Source of the DNA: Sulfuricurvum sp. | GTDB lineage: Bacteria > Campylobacterota > Campylobacteria > Campylobacterales > Sulfurimonadaceae | Direction of reading: 5' to 3' | Length of the DNA stretch: 64,000 bases | Assembly: GCF_028713855.1 (NCBI RefSeq) | Contig: NZ_JAQTNN010000003.1 | Location: 1 to 64,000, forward strand | In this document: positions 14,861 to 23,993 of the stretch, piece by piece | Numbering within the stretch: position 1 is the first letter of the stretch | How the letters are laid out: every line of letters begins with the position of its first letter | The notes under the pieces: generated by a model | Told to the model about the DNA's origin: nothing | Database searches by the model: none | The model's input: the letters and a program-made list of their open reading frames with translations, nothing else | Translations under genes and position numbers: made by a program

Positions 14861-14971
14861 TATAATATACTTACTTTTAAAGTATATATTTGAATATTAC
14901 TATAAAATACTTACTGTGTCAAGATATTACTCATTTTTTTGATACAATCACAATAAAGTAAGCATTTTATA
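14861..14971. promoter_or_regulatory. Three operator-like repeats in divergent promoter
   Basis: TATAATATACTTACT at 14861-14875 and TATAAAATACTTACT at 14901-14915 lie exactly 40 bp apart. A third copy, TATAAAATGCTTACT, is inverted at 14957-14971, 16 bp before the TTG start of the gene at 14988. Each 15-mer differs from the others by one or two bases. They sit between divergent regulatory genes and look like binding sites for one of them. Confidence 0.65.
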
Positions 14972-14987
14972 CATATGGAGCATTTAC

Positions 14988-15734
14988 TTGATACAAACTA
15001 TTTTAAAAATTATGGATATATCAAAACCAAGCTACTATGTTTGGAAGAGGCAAGGTAGACCTATTTTCAAATTATTGGAAACTTATTTTTCGAAAGAAGA
15101 GCTTCAGGAGTTTTTAGACACTGGAAAGATATCGAAGTTCGAGACGCTTGAAGATTTCAAAATGTTATTGCAAAGATCGAAATTAGACTATCTCGGCTTT
15201 GTAACCAAACATTTGAAACACTCAAATAAATTTGATTTTTTCACAGATTTCTATTACCGCTTTTTAGTTTATATAGATAAGATTCGGCATAGTCCAAAAG
15301 AATCGGATATCGAATATCAAAACATCTTTCAGCTCAATGACTCTCTACCAAGTTTTCTTATCAATAATAGTTTTACTCATTTAAACGAGGTAGAAATACA
15401 CCAACTTCAATATAAAATCCGTCTAATCAATGGAATGGATCAAAACACGACCAATCTTATTCTGTTAAGTATCTCCAATGATTTTCAATCTCTAATTCAG
15501 CAAACAAACGGCCAAATATCAGATGCGTTCAGAAAAGATGGAGTCATTCATTCGCTCATGTTTTGTATTTACAAATATCATCCAACCCTTGATTATGGAG
15601 AGAAAATTAAGTTGCTTAGTAAGGTTCTCGGTACGGATGAGTCCACAGTATTTGAAGTATTTGAAAAAATTACATGGAAAATGATCGAAGCTGAGTATGG
15701 CAAGACTGTTGATTCAATAAAAATTTACAAGTGA
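14988..15734 (+). CDS. Unknown regulator-like protein beside integrase
   Basis: I recognise no family in this 248-residue protein. The N-terminus ILKIMDISKPSYYVWKRQGRPIFKLLETYF looks like a short DNA-binding helix-turn-helix, and the remainder is helical, Phe- and Tyr-rich and without membrane segments. The start is TTG, with GGAG 8 nt upstream. It is the only plus-strand gene in the integration/transfer region and is transcribed away from the AlpA-like genes, past a shared operator region. A repressor controlling excision or transfer is a reasonable guess. Confidence 0.5.
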   Translation: MIQTILKIMDISKPSYYVWKRQGRPIFKLLETYFSKEELQEFLDTGKISKFETLEDFKMLLQRSKLDYLGFVTKHLKHSNKFDFFTDFYYRFLVYIDKIRHSPKESDIEYQNIFQLNDSLPSFLINNSFTHLNEVEIHQLQYKIRLINGMDQNTTNLILLSISNDFQSLIQQTNGQISDAFRKDGVIHSLMFCIYKYHPTLDYGEKIKLLSKVLGTDESTVFEVFEKITWKMIEAEYGKTVDSIKIYK

Positions 15735-15758
15735 AATAAAAACGGTTGATTTATTTTG

Positions 15759-16997
15759 TCACTTTTCCGTTGACGTTTTCACTTTATCCAAAAAATCCGC
15801 CCACCAATTCATTAATTTAACCCGACTTTGCCAATACTCGGCTCGATTGTACGCCGCTCGAACTTTATTTTTGGGTTCATGAGCAGTACATTTTTCAATA
15901 ACATCACTATTAAAACCATGTACTTCAATATTCTCTTCCGCTAAAGTAGTAAACATCGCTCTGAACCCATGAGGAACAATCTCTTCTTTAGAATACCCCA
16001 AACGAAACAATGCCATTCGTAATGTATTCTCACTTAATTTACTATTACCTGTACGTGATGTACTAAAGCAAAATTGCCCTTTACCAGTTAGTTTTTTTAA
16101 TTCTCTGAGAATATCAATCACTTGAGGAACCAGAGGAACCAAATGTTCCCGATTCATTTTCATCTTTTTGGCGGGGATCGTTAAGATAGCTTTATCTAAA
16201 TCTACTTCGCTCCATTCCATTTTTGCAATATTACCTGGTCGTAAAGCAAGATAAGGCATTATCTGCAAAGCACAACGAACCGTGTATGTACCATTATAAA
16301 TATCGATAGCTCGAAGTAAGTTGCCAATCTCTTTTGGATCAGTAATCGTAGGATAGGGTTGTTTTACAGCCGGTTTTAAAGTCCATTTCGGACTTATATC
16401 GACGGCGATGTTTCTTTCACATCGATGATTCGCTACCGCATACTGATAGACCTGAGAAACGATATTGTAAACCCTATGCGCTTCCTCAATCGCTCCTCGA
16501 TCTTGAATGCGGGTAAGATAAACTAAAATATCATCACGCTTGATTTCGCTCATTCGCATATCCCCGATGAAAGGAATGATATTTAACTTTAAACGTCCCC
16601 ACTGTTTGTTAAAGTGACCTTCGCTGATTTTTCCTCGAATCAATTCAAAGTAATCAGCCGCACATTTCTCAAATGTGTTTTGGCTATCTTGTTCCTCTGC
16701 TTGTTTAATCATCTTTAGCTCTTTTTTCTCCCGGATCGGATCGGTGCCTTTGGAAACTTTTGATTTGAGTTCATCACGTTTCGCTCTTGCATCCTTGAGA
16801 GAAACGGCCGGGTATATTCCGGCGGTCGTTTGTTTCGCTTTACCGTCAATTGTATAGCGTATCTCCCAAAACTTTCTTCCATCCGGTGTAATCGTAAGCT
16901 GTAAACCGTTACCGTCCGAAATACTATACTTCTTCTCTTTTGGCTTCACGTTTCTAATTTCTGTATCGGTGAGTGGGCTTACTTTTCGATTGGCCAT
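15759..16997 (-). CDS. int: P4-type tyrosine integrase
   Basis: This 412-residue integrase has an N-terminal DUF4102-type arm-binding domain (LTDTEIRNVKPKEKKYSISDGNGLQLTITPDG), a SAM-like core-binding domain and a C-terminal catalytic domain. ALRPGNIAKMEW carries the first Arg, HGFRAMFTTLAEE the His/Arg pair, and KVRAAYNRAEYW the probable nucleophile Tyr. Such enzymes insert islands at tRNA or tmRNA 3' ends. Here the gene starts 200 bp from the 3' end of ssrA and points away from it, the standard arrangement for an element integrated there. Confidence 0.9.
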   Translation of the reverse strand: MANRKVSPLTDTEIRNVKPKEKKYSISDGNGLQLTITPDGRKFWEIRYTIDGKAKQTTAGIYPAVSLKDARAKRDELKSKVSKGTDPIREKKELKMIKQAEEQDSQNTFEKCAADYFELIRGKISEGHFNKQWGRLKLNIIPFIGDMRMSEIKRDDILVYLTRIQDRGAIEEAHRVYNIVSQVYQYAVANHRCERNIAVDISPKWTLKPAVKQPYPTITDPKEIGNLLRAIDIYNGTYTVRCALQIMPYLALRPGNIAKMEWSEVDLDKAILTIPAKKMKMNREHLVPLVPQVIDILRELKKLTGKGQFCFSTSRTGNSKLSENTLRMALFRLGYSKEEIVPHGFRAMFTTLAEENIEVHGFNSDVIEKCTAHEPKNKVRAAYNRAEYWQSRVKLMNWWADFLDKVKTSTEK

Positions 16998-17198
16998 CGT
17001 AGCTTTCTCTTTTATGTAGTTATTTTATACTCTTCTAAACAACATTGTGAGCTAACTACATTTAAAACCACATTAATTTTGTGGATATACTGAAATTACA
17101 TAAAAGGAACTAAAAGGAATAATACGAAACAAATCCCTATTCTATGGGGTTTTATTGGAGGGATAGAGGGTATATGAAAGGATATAAAAGTAAAGAGA

Positions 17199-17571
17199 TG
17201 GTGGAGGCGTCCGGGATTGAACCGGAGTCCTAAACCAAGGAAGTAAAGGCGTCTACATGCTTAGTAACGTTGTTTGTTTTTCAGATGACTATCACACAAC
17301 GTGCAAAGCTACATCATCCAATTCTCTAAATTCATTCAAGTCCGAGACATTCCAAGAATATAGCTATCACAGGGGTTATACGCCAAGCCCTTCCAGTTAT
17401 AGCATAGGAAGGTAGCGCAGTCCTAAAGTTTAATTAAACTTACGCTACAGCGTAAGCAGGACGGTAATTAGTGTTGTTTGCGTTTAAGCAAGTGTGAGCC
17501 GTATAACGGAGCTGCTCAGTCCGGCGATGCAACCTAAACCTTCTTGATCCAGTCGAAGCCATGTCGCCCCC
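17199..17571 (-). ncRNA. ssrA: tmRNA (ssrA)
   Basis: The 5' end GGGGGCGACATGG and the 3' end with the T-arm GGTTCAATCCCGG and CCTCCACCA are clear on the minus strand. The tag reading frame (17440-17481) starts at GCA and encodes ANNTNYRPAYAVA then TAA, in the style of Campylobacterota tags. The RNA rescues stalled ribosomes with SmpB. Its 3' end is the probable attachment site of the neighbouring island, and the terminal CCA is encoded. Confidence 0.95.
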
Positions 17572-17597
17572 ACGTGGATAACCGAAGTTATAAGCGT

Positions 17598-17603
17598 ATT
17601 ATA
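17598..17603 (-). promoter_or_regulatory. -10 element of ssrA promoter
   Basis: TATAAT on the minus strand, preceded by TTTAGG, lies 26 bp before the mature 5' end of tmRNA. This leaves a short leader for RNase P to remove. No clear -35 is seen, as is usual in Campylobacterota. Confidence 0.5.
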
Positions 17604-17639
17604 CCTAAAGCCGCGTAAATGAAAGGGTGGTTTTTTACA

Positions 17640-18521
17640 CTACCGAATGGTTATAACAAAACCGTATTCACGTTCTCTGAACGACAATGAATCTTCTTGA
17701 GGAACTCTGAAATCGTACGGTAGAGTTTTGGCTTGCGGATAGGTTTGTATACTCATCGTCACATCCGCATCGAAATTAAAGTTGTTAAGGGTTTCGCCAA
17801 TTCCATAGGCAATATCTCCCAGAGGGTCCAAGATAAAATAGCTGATAGTGCCCAATGTTTTTGAACCGAATACTACTCCCCCCGCCTGATCCAATTTTTT
17901 CTGAAGGGTAAACATCTGTTCGCCTAAAATTGATCCCAATAAAGGGGTGAAGATAAGATCCTGAATCGAGGGGATCTCGGCAAAACTCTCATAGCCGTAT
18001 TCCCAAAAGAAGGTGGACATCAAGGTGGAGAACGCTGCCGATTCACCGATCGTCATCCCGTCATTTCGTGCCAAGCTGTAATAAAAAGCACCGGAGATCG
18101 GATGCCCGATGTAGTTGATCATCCAGTTATCATTGTCCCAAACAGGTGTCGTTGAAACGTTATCTTTCCACCGTTGCGCGAGGGAACGTTCTTTTAGTTT
18201 TTCAGCATTCCAGTTGGTAATACTATCAGGCAATATAGCCAAAAATCCGATCGATGAAATCATAAGGAACTGGAGAGAGACCGAATCTCCGATCAGGTTT
18301 TTATATCGAGGTGGAAGCTCATCATTGACATTAATATAGTACGGAACATAATCCGGAGATCGGTTTTCATAAAAAGGTTCTGGGATTGAAGGTAACGAGT
18401 CTGGTCGCGAGGTATCCGAGAGAGTGGTTTCGGATTGTTCTTTTTTTAACTCATCATAAAGAGTGTCGTCCGCAGAAGCGCTCAGTGTGACGAAAAGTAA
18501 AAAAGCAATCCACCGAGACAT
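17640..18521 (-). CDS. DUF3943 envelope protein
   Basis: The protein has an N-terminal signal (about residues 1-17). The conserved block WDNDNWMINYIGHPISGAFYYSLARNDGMT (around 125-155) is followed by FFWEYGYESFAEIPSIQDLIFTPLLGSILGE, the DUF3943 signature. The family is found in outer-membrane/periplasmic contexts but has no established function. It is the first core gene beyond ssrA and is followed by trpA upstream on the same strand, with 27 nt between them. Confidence 0.75.
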   Translation of the reverse strand: MSRWIAFLLFVTLSASADDTLYDELKKEQSETTLSDTSRPDSLPSIPEPFYENRSPDYVPYYINVNDELPPRYKNLIGDSVSLQFLMISSIGFLAILPDSITNWNAEKLKERSLAQRWKDNVSTTPVWDNDNWMINYIGHPISGAFYYSLARNDGMTIGESAAFSTLMSTFFWEYGYESFAEIPSIQDLIFTPLLGSILGEQMFTLQKKLDQAGGVVFGSKTLGTISYFILDPLGDIAYGIGETLNNFNFDADVTMSIQTYPQAKTLPYDFRVPQEDSLSFREREYGFVITIR

Positions 18522-18548
18522 TATTTATCTACTGACACTCCGTCAACA

Positions 18549-19289
18549 CTATGCATTGATAAGAGATTTGATGTTGCGAGTTATTTCACAGCATTTAGCG
18601 ATTTTTTGAGTGTTGGAAAGGCTATCGTCCAAAAGGACATTAACGATCGCCGAACCGACAATAACCCCGTCTGCCCCCTGCACTTTTTCACGCGCACTCT
18701 GTTCGTTGACACCGAAGCCGACATAGACGGGGGTCTGCGTGTGACGTTTTATCATCTCTAAAACCGGAGCCAAATCTTCCGCTTTGCCGCTTCCGGTAAT
18801 CCCTGCATACGCAACAAGATAGACAAATTTACGCGCCTCCGCCGTGATGGTCGCGATACGCGCTTCACCGTCCGTCGGAGCGACAAATGTAATATTGGCC
18901 AAACCACGATCTTCAAAAAGGCTATGATAGTTTTTGGCCTCTTCGTATGGTACATCCGGAATAATCAAACCGTTTACGCCGATACTTTTAGCCTTGTCGA
19001 GCAATCTTTCCATACCGTATTGGTAAAACGGGTTGAAATACCCCATCCATAAAGTATCGATTTTCGGGGCGATAGCTTCGGAGATATCTAAAAGATCGGA
19101 AAAACGGAATCCCGCTTCGAGGGCTCGCTGATTTGCTGCTTCGATTACGGGACCGTCGGCAACAGGGTCGGAAAACGGTACTCCGAGTTCAAGGGTATCA
19201 ACACCGTTTTCACCGAGAGCCAAGGCTAAATCGATTGTAAAATTTTTGTCAGGGTATCCTGCAGTAATGTAAGCTACGAGTTGCTTCAC
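18549..19289 (-). CDS. trpA: Tryptophan synthase alpha subunit
   Basis: The enzyme cleaves indole-3-glycerol phosphate to indole and glyceraldehyde-3-phosphate and passes indole to TrpB. LVAYITAGYPD opens the barrel. The catalytic Glu is in LELGVPFSDP and the catalytic Asp in VADGP. Later motifs are LIIPDVPYEE, YLVAYAGITGSG, VYVGFGV and GADGVIVGSAIV. At 246 residues it is slightly shorter than the usual 255-270 but complete. It overlaps the upstream Hpt gene by 4 nt. trpB and other trp genes are not in the window. Confidence 0.95.
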   Translation of the reverse strand: MKQLVAYITAGYPDKNFTIDLALALGENGVDTLELGVPFSDPVADGPVIEAANQRALEAGFRFSDLLDISEAIAPKIDTLWMGYFNPFYQYGMERLLDKAKSIGVNGLIIPDVPYEEAKNYHSLFEDRGLANITFVAPTDGEARIATITAEARKFVYLVAYAGITGSGKAEDLAPVLEMIKRHTQTPVYVGFGVNEQSAREKVQGADGVIVGSAIVNVLLDDSLSNTQKIAKCCEITRNIKSLINA

Positions 19290-19690
19290 GCTTTCTCCAT
19301 ATCGGGTAAAATTAAAAGGGTAAAATGGATTTTAGAGAGTTCATTATCCATCTTGAAATCTTCTTGCCATTGCATAAACATATCAGAGACGCTGATTAGC
19401 CACGTAATGGTCTCTTCATTCACAACTTTATCTCGGGTTCTAAGCTGTTCAAGTGCATCTTCCACAAATGTCGATAAACGAACCATTGGTTGAATTTGTA
19501 AATAGCCGGAAGCCGATTTAATGTTATGAAAAATACGGAAAAGCTCTTCAATACTGCGATGACAACGTTCTTCGTTACCTAAATCGATAATCAAAGATTC
19601 CATTACCTCTGTCATCATCGCGTAATGATCTAAAAATTCGTCAATGATTTCAAAGTCGAAATTGGCTTCCAGAGCACTCCGTATCCCCAT
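19286..19690 (-). CDS. Hpt-domain phosphotransfer protein
   Basis: The 134-residue single-domain protein contains ELFRIFHNIKSASGYLQI (around residue 56), in which the His is the expected phosphoacceptor of an Hpt domain. It would relay phosphate between a hybrid sensor kinase and a response regulator. It overlaps trpA by 4 nt, an unexpected partner, probably just shared transcription. The hybrid kinase at 30143 has its own Hpt domain, so the partner of this protein is unknown. Confidence 0.8.
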   Translation of the reverse strand: MGIRSALEANFDFEIIDEFLDHYAMMTEVMESLIIDLGNEERCHRSIEELFRIFHNIKSASGYLQIQPMVRLSTFVEDALEQLRTRDKVVNEETITWLISVSDMFMQWQEDFKMDNELSKIHFTLLILPDMEKA

Positions 19691-19826
19691 AATGAACTCT
19701 CCTATAATGGGTGAATTATATCGAGCTTTTCATTAATCATGTACTTTAAAGTGTCATGCAATATCTTTGAGAGGGAAATTTTGGGTAAACTATCTCCATT
19801 AATACATAATGAGAGTTTAGACAACA

Positions 19827-20615
19827 ATGAAAAAGCTGACAATCGGTTCGATTCAAAAATGCAAAAGTGCTCGTAAGCTCGTAATGATTACCGCGTATGA
19901 TGCCATTTTTGCCCGTCTTTTGTCTGAGAGTGCCGACATTCTCCTCGTCGGAGACAGCCTCAATATGAGCTTCGGCGGCAATCCCGACACACTGAGCATC
20001 ACGATGGATCAAATGATTTATCATACCAATGCCGTCTGTAAAGGGGCGCCGAACACCTTTGTTATTACCGATATGCCCTTTGGAAGCTATATCGATGAAG
20101 TAACCGCTTTTTCAAACGCAATGAAGGTCTACCGAGAAACTTCAGCTGACGCGGTCAAAATCGAAGGAGGGGCGGATAAAGCCCATCTGGTACACCATCT
20201 CACCTCTAACGGAATCGCAGTGTGCGGACATATCGGGCTGTTACCCCAAGCCGTTCGGGCTGAAGGGGGATATAAAGTCAAAGGTAAAACCGAAGACGAA
20301 GCCCTATCACTGATCGCTGACGCTCAAGCGCTGGAAAAAGCAGGAGCCTTTATCCTCGTCATCGAAGGGGTAAAAGCGGACGTCGCAACACGAGTAGCGA
20401 TGAGTGTTTCCATTCCCATCATCGGAATCGGCGCGGGCAACGGGGTAGACGGTCAAGTGCTGGTCTTTTCCGATATGTTGGGGCTCTATGAGCCGTTCGT
20501 ACCGAAATTTGTCAAACAATATATGAACGGCGCGGCGGCGGTCAAAGAAGCTGCTGCTAACTACAAAACCGAAGTACAAAATAGAGGATTTCCAAGTGAT
20601 GAATATATCTATTAA
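19827..20615 (+). CDS. panB: 3-methyl-2-oxobutanoate hydroxymethyltransferase
   Basis: PanB catalyses the first committed step of pantothenate synthesis, transferring a hydroxymethyl group from methylene-tetrahydrofolate to alpha-ketoisovalerate. Motifs include KLVMITAYDAIFARLL, ILLVGDSLNMSFGG (metal and substrate loop), VKIEGG, VCGHIGLLPQ and IPIIGIGAGNGVDGQVLV. The 262-residue length is normal. It heads a plus-strand run with a small lipoprotein, ruvB and a transporter. Confidence 0.95.
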   Translation: MKKLTIGSIQKCKSARKLVMITAYDAIFARLLSESADILLVGDSLNMSFGGNPDTLSITMDQMIYHTNAVCKGAPNTFVITDMPFGSYIDEVTAFSNAMKVYRETSADAVKIEGGADKAHLVHHLTSNGIAVCGHIGLLPQAVRAEGGYKVKGKTEDEALSLIADAQALEKAGAFILVIEGVKADVATRVAMSVSIPIIGIGAGNGVDGQVLVFSDMLGLYEPFVPKFVKQYMNGAAAVKEAAANYKTEVQNRGFPSDEYIY

Positions 20616-20790
20616 ACTTTTATTCATATTCATTCTCTTAATATTGGAAGGGTGCTCAAGTAAAAGTGTAAAATCCTACTCCTATGACCAGCCTTATAAT
20701 GGACGTCCCTGCATGTTTACCGACACTGTAGATTATCAAAAATGCATCAATAATTCCGATGTGAACCCTTCGCTGATAGGAAGATATTAA
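20599..20790 (+). CDS. Small lipoprotein
   Basis: The 63-residue protein begins [19 protein letters not shown], giving a lipobox with the modified Cys near residue 19. The mature part is short, Tyr- and Asn-rich, with two further Cys residues (RPCMF and YQKC) that could form a disulfide in the periplasm. It overlaps panB by 17 nt and precedes ruvB by 5 nt. No family is recognised. Confidence 0.65.
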   Translation: MNISIKLLFIFILLILEGCSSKSVKSYSYDQPYNGRPCMFTDTVDYQKCINNSDVNPSLIGRY

Positions 20791-20795
20791 AACCA

Positions 20796-21803
20796 ATGGA
20801 ACGCATAGTCGAAATCGAAAAATTTAACGCCGAAGAAGTTACTGAAACCTCACTGCGTCCAAGTGCTTGGGATGACTATATCGGTCAAGAACAGATCAAA
20901 AAGAATCTGGGAGTCTTTATCGAAGCCAGCAGCAAACGCCGCGAAGCGCTCGATCACGTCCTTTTTTACGGCCCTCCGGGGTTGGGTAAAACAACTCTTG
21001 CCCTTATCATCGCTAACGAGATGGGAAGTAATATCAAAGTCACTGCCGCCCCAATGATCGAGAAAAGCGGTGATCTCGCCGCGATCCTCACGAACCTCGA
21101 AGAGGGAGATATCCTCTTTATCGATGAGATACACCGACTATCGCCTGCGGTCGAAGAGATTCTTTACCCTTCGATGGAAGATTTCCGCCTTGACATCATC
21201 ATCGGCTCCGGTCCTGCGGCACAAACGGTCAAAATTGATCTCCCCCGCTTTACCCTTATCGGTGCGACGACCCGTGCCGGGATGCTTTCAAACCCTCTGC
21301 GCGATCGTTTCGGGATGAATTTTCGGATGCAGTTTTATACCCCTGATGAGCTGTGTATTATCATCACTCAAGCCGCTACAAAATTGGGCAAAAGCATCGA
21401 TAAACAAGCAGCGCATGAAATCGCCAAACGCTCTCGAGGAACTCCCCGTATAGCCTTGCGCCTCTTAAAACGGGTTCGGGATTTTGCCGACGTTGCCAAC
21501 GAAAATACCATTTTACATGAACGTTCCCGCTATGCTCTCGATCAACTGGGGATCAATGCCAACGGATTTGATGAGATGGATATACGTCTGTTGAAACTGC
21601 TGATGGAGGCCAAAGGACGTGCGATGGGTCTGAGTACGATTGCCGCCGCTCTCAGTGAAGATGAAGGGACGATCGAAGATGTATTAGAACCTTACCTTCT
21701 TGCCAACGGCTATTTGGAGCGTACGGCTCGCGGACGTTTGGCTACCCCTAAAACCTATGAATTGCTAAAATTCGGTATTCCTCAGAATGCGCTATTTGAC
21801 TAA
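20796..21803 (+). CDS. ruvB: Holliday junction branch-migration helicase RuvB
   Basis: This AAA+ motor drives RuvAB branch migration during recombinational repair. The conserved N-terminus [12 protein letters not shown] is followed by Walker [12 protein letters not shown], Walker [11 protein letters not shown], sensor 1 [21 protein letters not shown], and a C-terminal winged helix with [20 protein letters not shown]. At 335 residues it is full length. ruvA is not adjacent. Confidence 0.97.
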   Translation: MERIVEIEKFNAEEVTETSLRPSAWDDYIGQEQIKKNLGVFIEASSKRREALDHVLFYGPPGLGKTTLALIIANEMGSNIKVTAAPMIEKSGDLAAILTNLEEGDILFIDEIHRLSPAVEEILYPSMEDFRLDIIIGSGPAAQTVKIDLPRFTLIGATTRAGMLSNPLRDRFGMNFRMQFYTPDELCIIITQAATKLGKSIDKQAAHEIAKRSRGTPRIALRLLKRVRDFADVANENTILHERSRYALDQLGINANGFDEMDIRLLKLLMEAKGRAMGLSTIAAALSEDEGTIEDVLEPYLLANGYLERTARGRLATPKTYELLKFGIPQNALFD

Positions 21804-21812
21804 AGGGACAGG

Positions 21813-22850
21813 ATGAAAAAAGAGCATTTTACCCTGATACTGTTGCTCATAGTATCGTATGCAATATATCGGCTGTATGAACCGTTTTGGATGAGTATCA
21901 TCGTCGCAATCCTTCTAGCCATCTCGACCCACCATATCCAAATGGGTTTTATTACCCTTACGCGAAGCCGCTTATGGGGATCAACATTATCAACGCTTCT
22001 CCTGGCATTGCTCTTTTTCGCACCGCTTGGCTATTTTTTATTCCATTTTTCCCTTATGCTTCAACATCTCGATCCGACCACCCTCTCAACCATAGATCTC
22101 AAGCTCCGCAGCTGGGTAAGCCATCTTCCCCCTGCCCTCTCTCGTATCGAGCCCAAAATAGAAGCTTCATTAGCCGGATTCAATCCCGCTGAACTCAGTC
22201 AGCACATCCTTGGATATGCCACACTTATCGGAAGTTTTGCAATGTCATTTCTCTCGGGAGCCATTTTTATTTTGATTTTTTATTTTATTGCGCTCTATTA
22301 CGGGAGTAATATTTTTGAATTTTTCAAACGTTCCGCCCACTTTCCGCAACAAGAGAGTACTTTGATTATGTTTGAAATGCGTTCGGCAATGAGCGTCGTT
22401 TTTTACTCGATTTTAGCCACGGCGGTATTTGAGGGGGCATTATTCGGGATTGCCATCCAATACATGGGCTACAACGGTCTGCTGTTTGGAATCATGTACG
22501 GCTTCGCTTCCCTCATCCCCGTGGTGGGTGGGGTCATTATGTGGCTTCCGTTCACTCTCTTTGAATTCTCATTGGGAGATAGTGAAAATGCCATTTTCAT
22601 CGCGCTTTATACCATTATTGTCATCTCTGTGATCGCCGATACGTTTATCAAACCGGTCATTATCAAAGTAATTAACCAAAAATTGATCAAGCCCCAAGAA
22701 AAAATCAACGAACTCATCATTTTCTTCTCGATCATCGCAGGGCTCTCCACTTTCGGATTTTGGGGAATGATTATCGGACCGGCTATTACGGTACTGTTTT
22801 TGACCCTCTTACGAATCACCGAAACGCAAAATGAAGACTCCTTTCATTAA
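21813..22850 (+). CDS. AI-2E family transporter (PerM-like)
   Basis: The 345-residue polytopic membrane protein has about seven hydrophobic segments. It carries the family-typical block GILFGIMYGFASLIPVVGG-like (here LLFGIMYGFASLIPVVGGVIMW, around 225-245) and a C-terminal ...GFWGMIIGPAITVLFLTLLR. The family includes TqsA, an AI-2 exporter, and proton-coupled transporters; the substrate here cannot be assigned. It starts 9 nt after ruvB. Confidence 0.85.
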   Translation: MKKEHFTLILLLIVSYAIYRLYEPFWMSIIVAILLAISTHHIQMGFITLTRSRLWGSTLSTLLLALLFFAPLGYFLFHFSLMLQHLDPTTLSTIDLKLRSWVSHLPPALSRIEPKIEASLAGFNPAELSQHILGYATLIGSFAMSFLSGAIFILIFYFIALYYGSNIFEFFKRSAHFPQQESTLIMFEMRSAMSVVFYSILATAVFEGALFGIAIQYMGYNGLLFGIMYGFASLIPVVGGVIMWLPFTLFEFSLGDSENAIFIALYTIIVISVIADTFIKPVIIKVINQKLIKPQEKINELIIFFSIIAGLSTFGFWGMIIGPAITVLFLTLLRITETQNEDSFH

Positions 22851-22931
22851 CATTATTAACATTCTATTGTTATGCTGTTATGGGTAAGGAGATATGATAC
22901 TAAGATAAAATACCCACAACGGAGAAACCCT

Positions 22932-23324
22932 ATGAAAAAGATTCTAAGTATCGCACTGATCCTCGGTGCAACAGCATTAATGGCCTGTCCAATGCAATAT
23001 GGCGGAATGATGGGCGGTCAAGGAATGATGAAATGTGACTGCAATACATCTAAACTTCCTAAACCGTTTGAAAAATTGGGTCTTAGCGATGACCAAAAAG
23101 CTCAAATTCAAAAACTTCGTGAAGAAGGAAAAGAGTTCCATAACCAACAACACGAAAAAATGATGGCGGTACTCACTCCTGAACAACGCAAAACATTTGA
23201 AGCCAATGCTCCTAAAATGTGTCAAAAAGGCGATATGAAAGGGATGAAAGGTGATATGAAGGGGATGAAAATGGGTGAAGGCAAAATGGGCGGTATGAAC
23301 TGCAAAGCGTGCGATAAAAAGTAA
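22932..23324 (+). CDS. Spy/CpxP-like Met-rich periplasmic protein
   Basis: The signal peptide KKILSIALILGATALMA is followed by a Met- and Cys-rich segment (CPMQYGGMMGGQGMMKCDC). A helical LTXXQ-type region follows (LGLSDDQKAQIQKLREEGKEFHNQQHEKMMAVLTPEQRKTF), then a Lys/Met-rich tail of MKGMKGD repeats ending MNCKACDKK. This fits a CpxP/Spy-family chaperone or metal-binding stress sensor. I chose the ATG at 22932, with GGAG 7 nt upstream. It directly precedes a two-component system it may modulate, as CpxP does for CpxA. Confidence 0.75.
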   Translation: MKKILSIALILGATALMACPMQYGGMMGGQGMMKCDCNTSKLPKPFEKLGLSDDQKAQIQKLREEGKEFHNQQHEKMMAVLTPEQRKTFEANAPKMCQKGDMKGMKGDMKGMKMGEGKMGGMNCKACDKK

Positions 23325-23330
23325 TTTTGC

Positions 23331-23993
23331 ATGATAAAAATCCTCCTGATTGAAGACGACCTCGAAATCTCGGATCTGCTCACGCAGTATCTGAGCCGTT
23401 ATCAGATGGAGGTGATTTCATATGCCCATCCCAAGGCGGCATTAGCCTCTTTAGGAATCGAATCCTACGACTTGGTATTACTCGATCTTACCCTCCCCGA
23501 TATGGATGGGTTAGATGTGTGCAAAGCGCTTCGTGAGCGCAGTGATATCCCCATCATTATCTCTTCGGCTCGGAGTGATTTGGGAGACAAGGTCATCGCA
23601 TTGGAACTCGGTGCCGATGATTACCTCCCCAAGCCCTATGAGCCCAGAGAGCTCGTTGCTCGGATTCAAAGTCTTCTTCGCCGAATCAATGGAAAAACGA
23701 TTCAGGCCAGCAGTGATACTTTTCGGGTTGATGAAAACGGTATTTATAAAGAGGGAGAGCTTCTCCCCCTCACCCGCGCCGAATTCGAACTTCTGAGTCT
23801 ACTGATCAAACACCGACGCCAAATCATCTCTCGTGATTTTATCGCTAACAACGTCGAATCGATCGGCTGGGAGAGCAGTGAACGAAGTATCGATGTCCTT
23901 ATCAGCCGAATCCGCCAAAAAGTCGAAACGAATCCCAAACACCCTACTCTCATCCGCTCTATTCGGGGTATGGGATATCAATTTACCCTATGA
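23331..23993 (+). CDS. OmpR-family response regulator (ArsR/CpxR-like)
   Basis: The receiver domain has an acidic pocket (IEDDLE), phosphoacceptor Asp in YDLVLLDLTLPDMDG and Lys in LPKPYEP. The winged-helix output domain has LTRAEFELLSLLI and SIDVLISRIRQKVE followed by IRSIRGMGYQF. At 220 residues it is standard. It starts 6 nt after the Spy-like gene and overlaps the sensor kinase gene by 4 nt. Envelope or acid stress control is likely from the partner genes. Confidence 0.9.
   Translation: MIKILLIEDDLEISDLLTQYLSRYQMEVISYAHPKAALASLGIESYDLVLLDLTLPDMDGLDVCKALRERSDIPIIISSARSDLGDKVIALELGADDYLPKPYEPRELVARIQSLLRRINGKTIQASSDTFRVDENGIYKEGELLPLTRAEFELLSLLIKHRRQIISRDFIANNVESIGWESSERSIDVLISRIRQKVETNPKHPTLIRSIRGMGYQFTL

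Noticed and set aside
1-15758. Left attachment site copy of the ssrA 3' end
   Set aside because: I looked for the CCGGGATTGAACC-type sequence and found no copy in the accessory region; it may lie outside the window.
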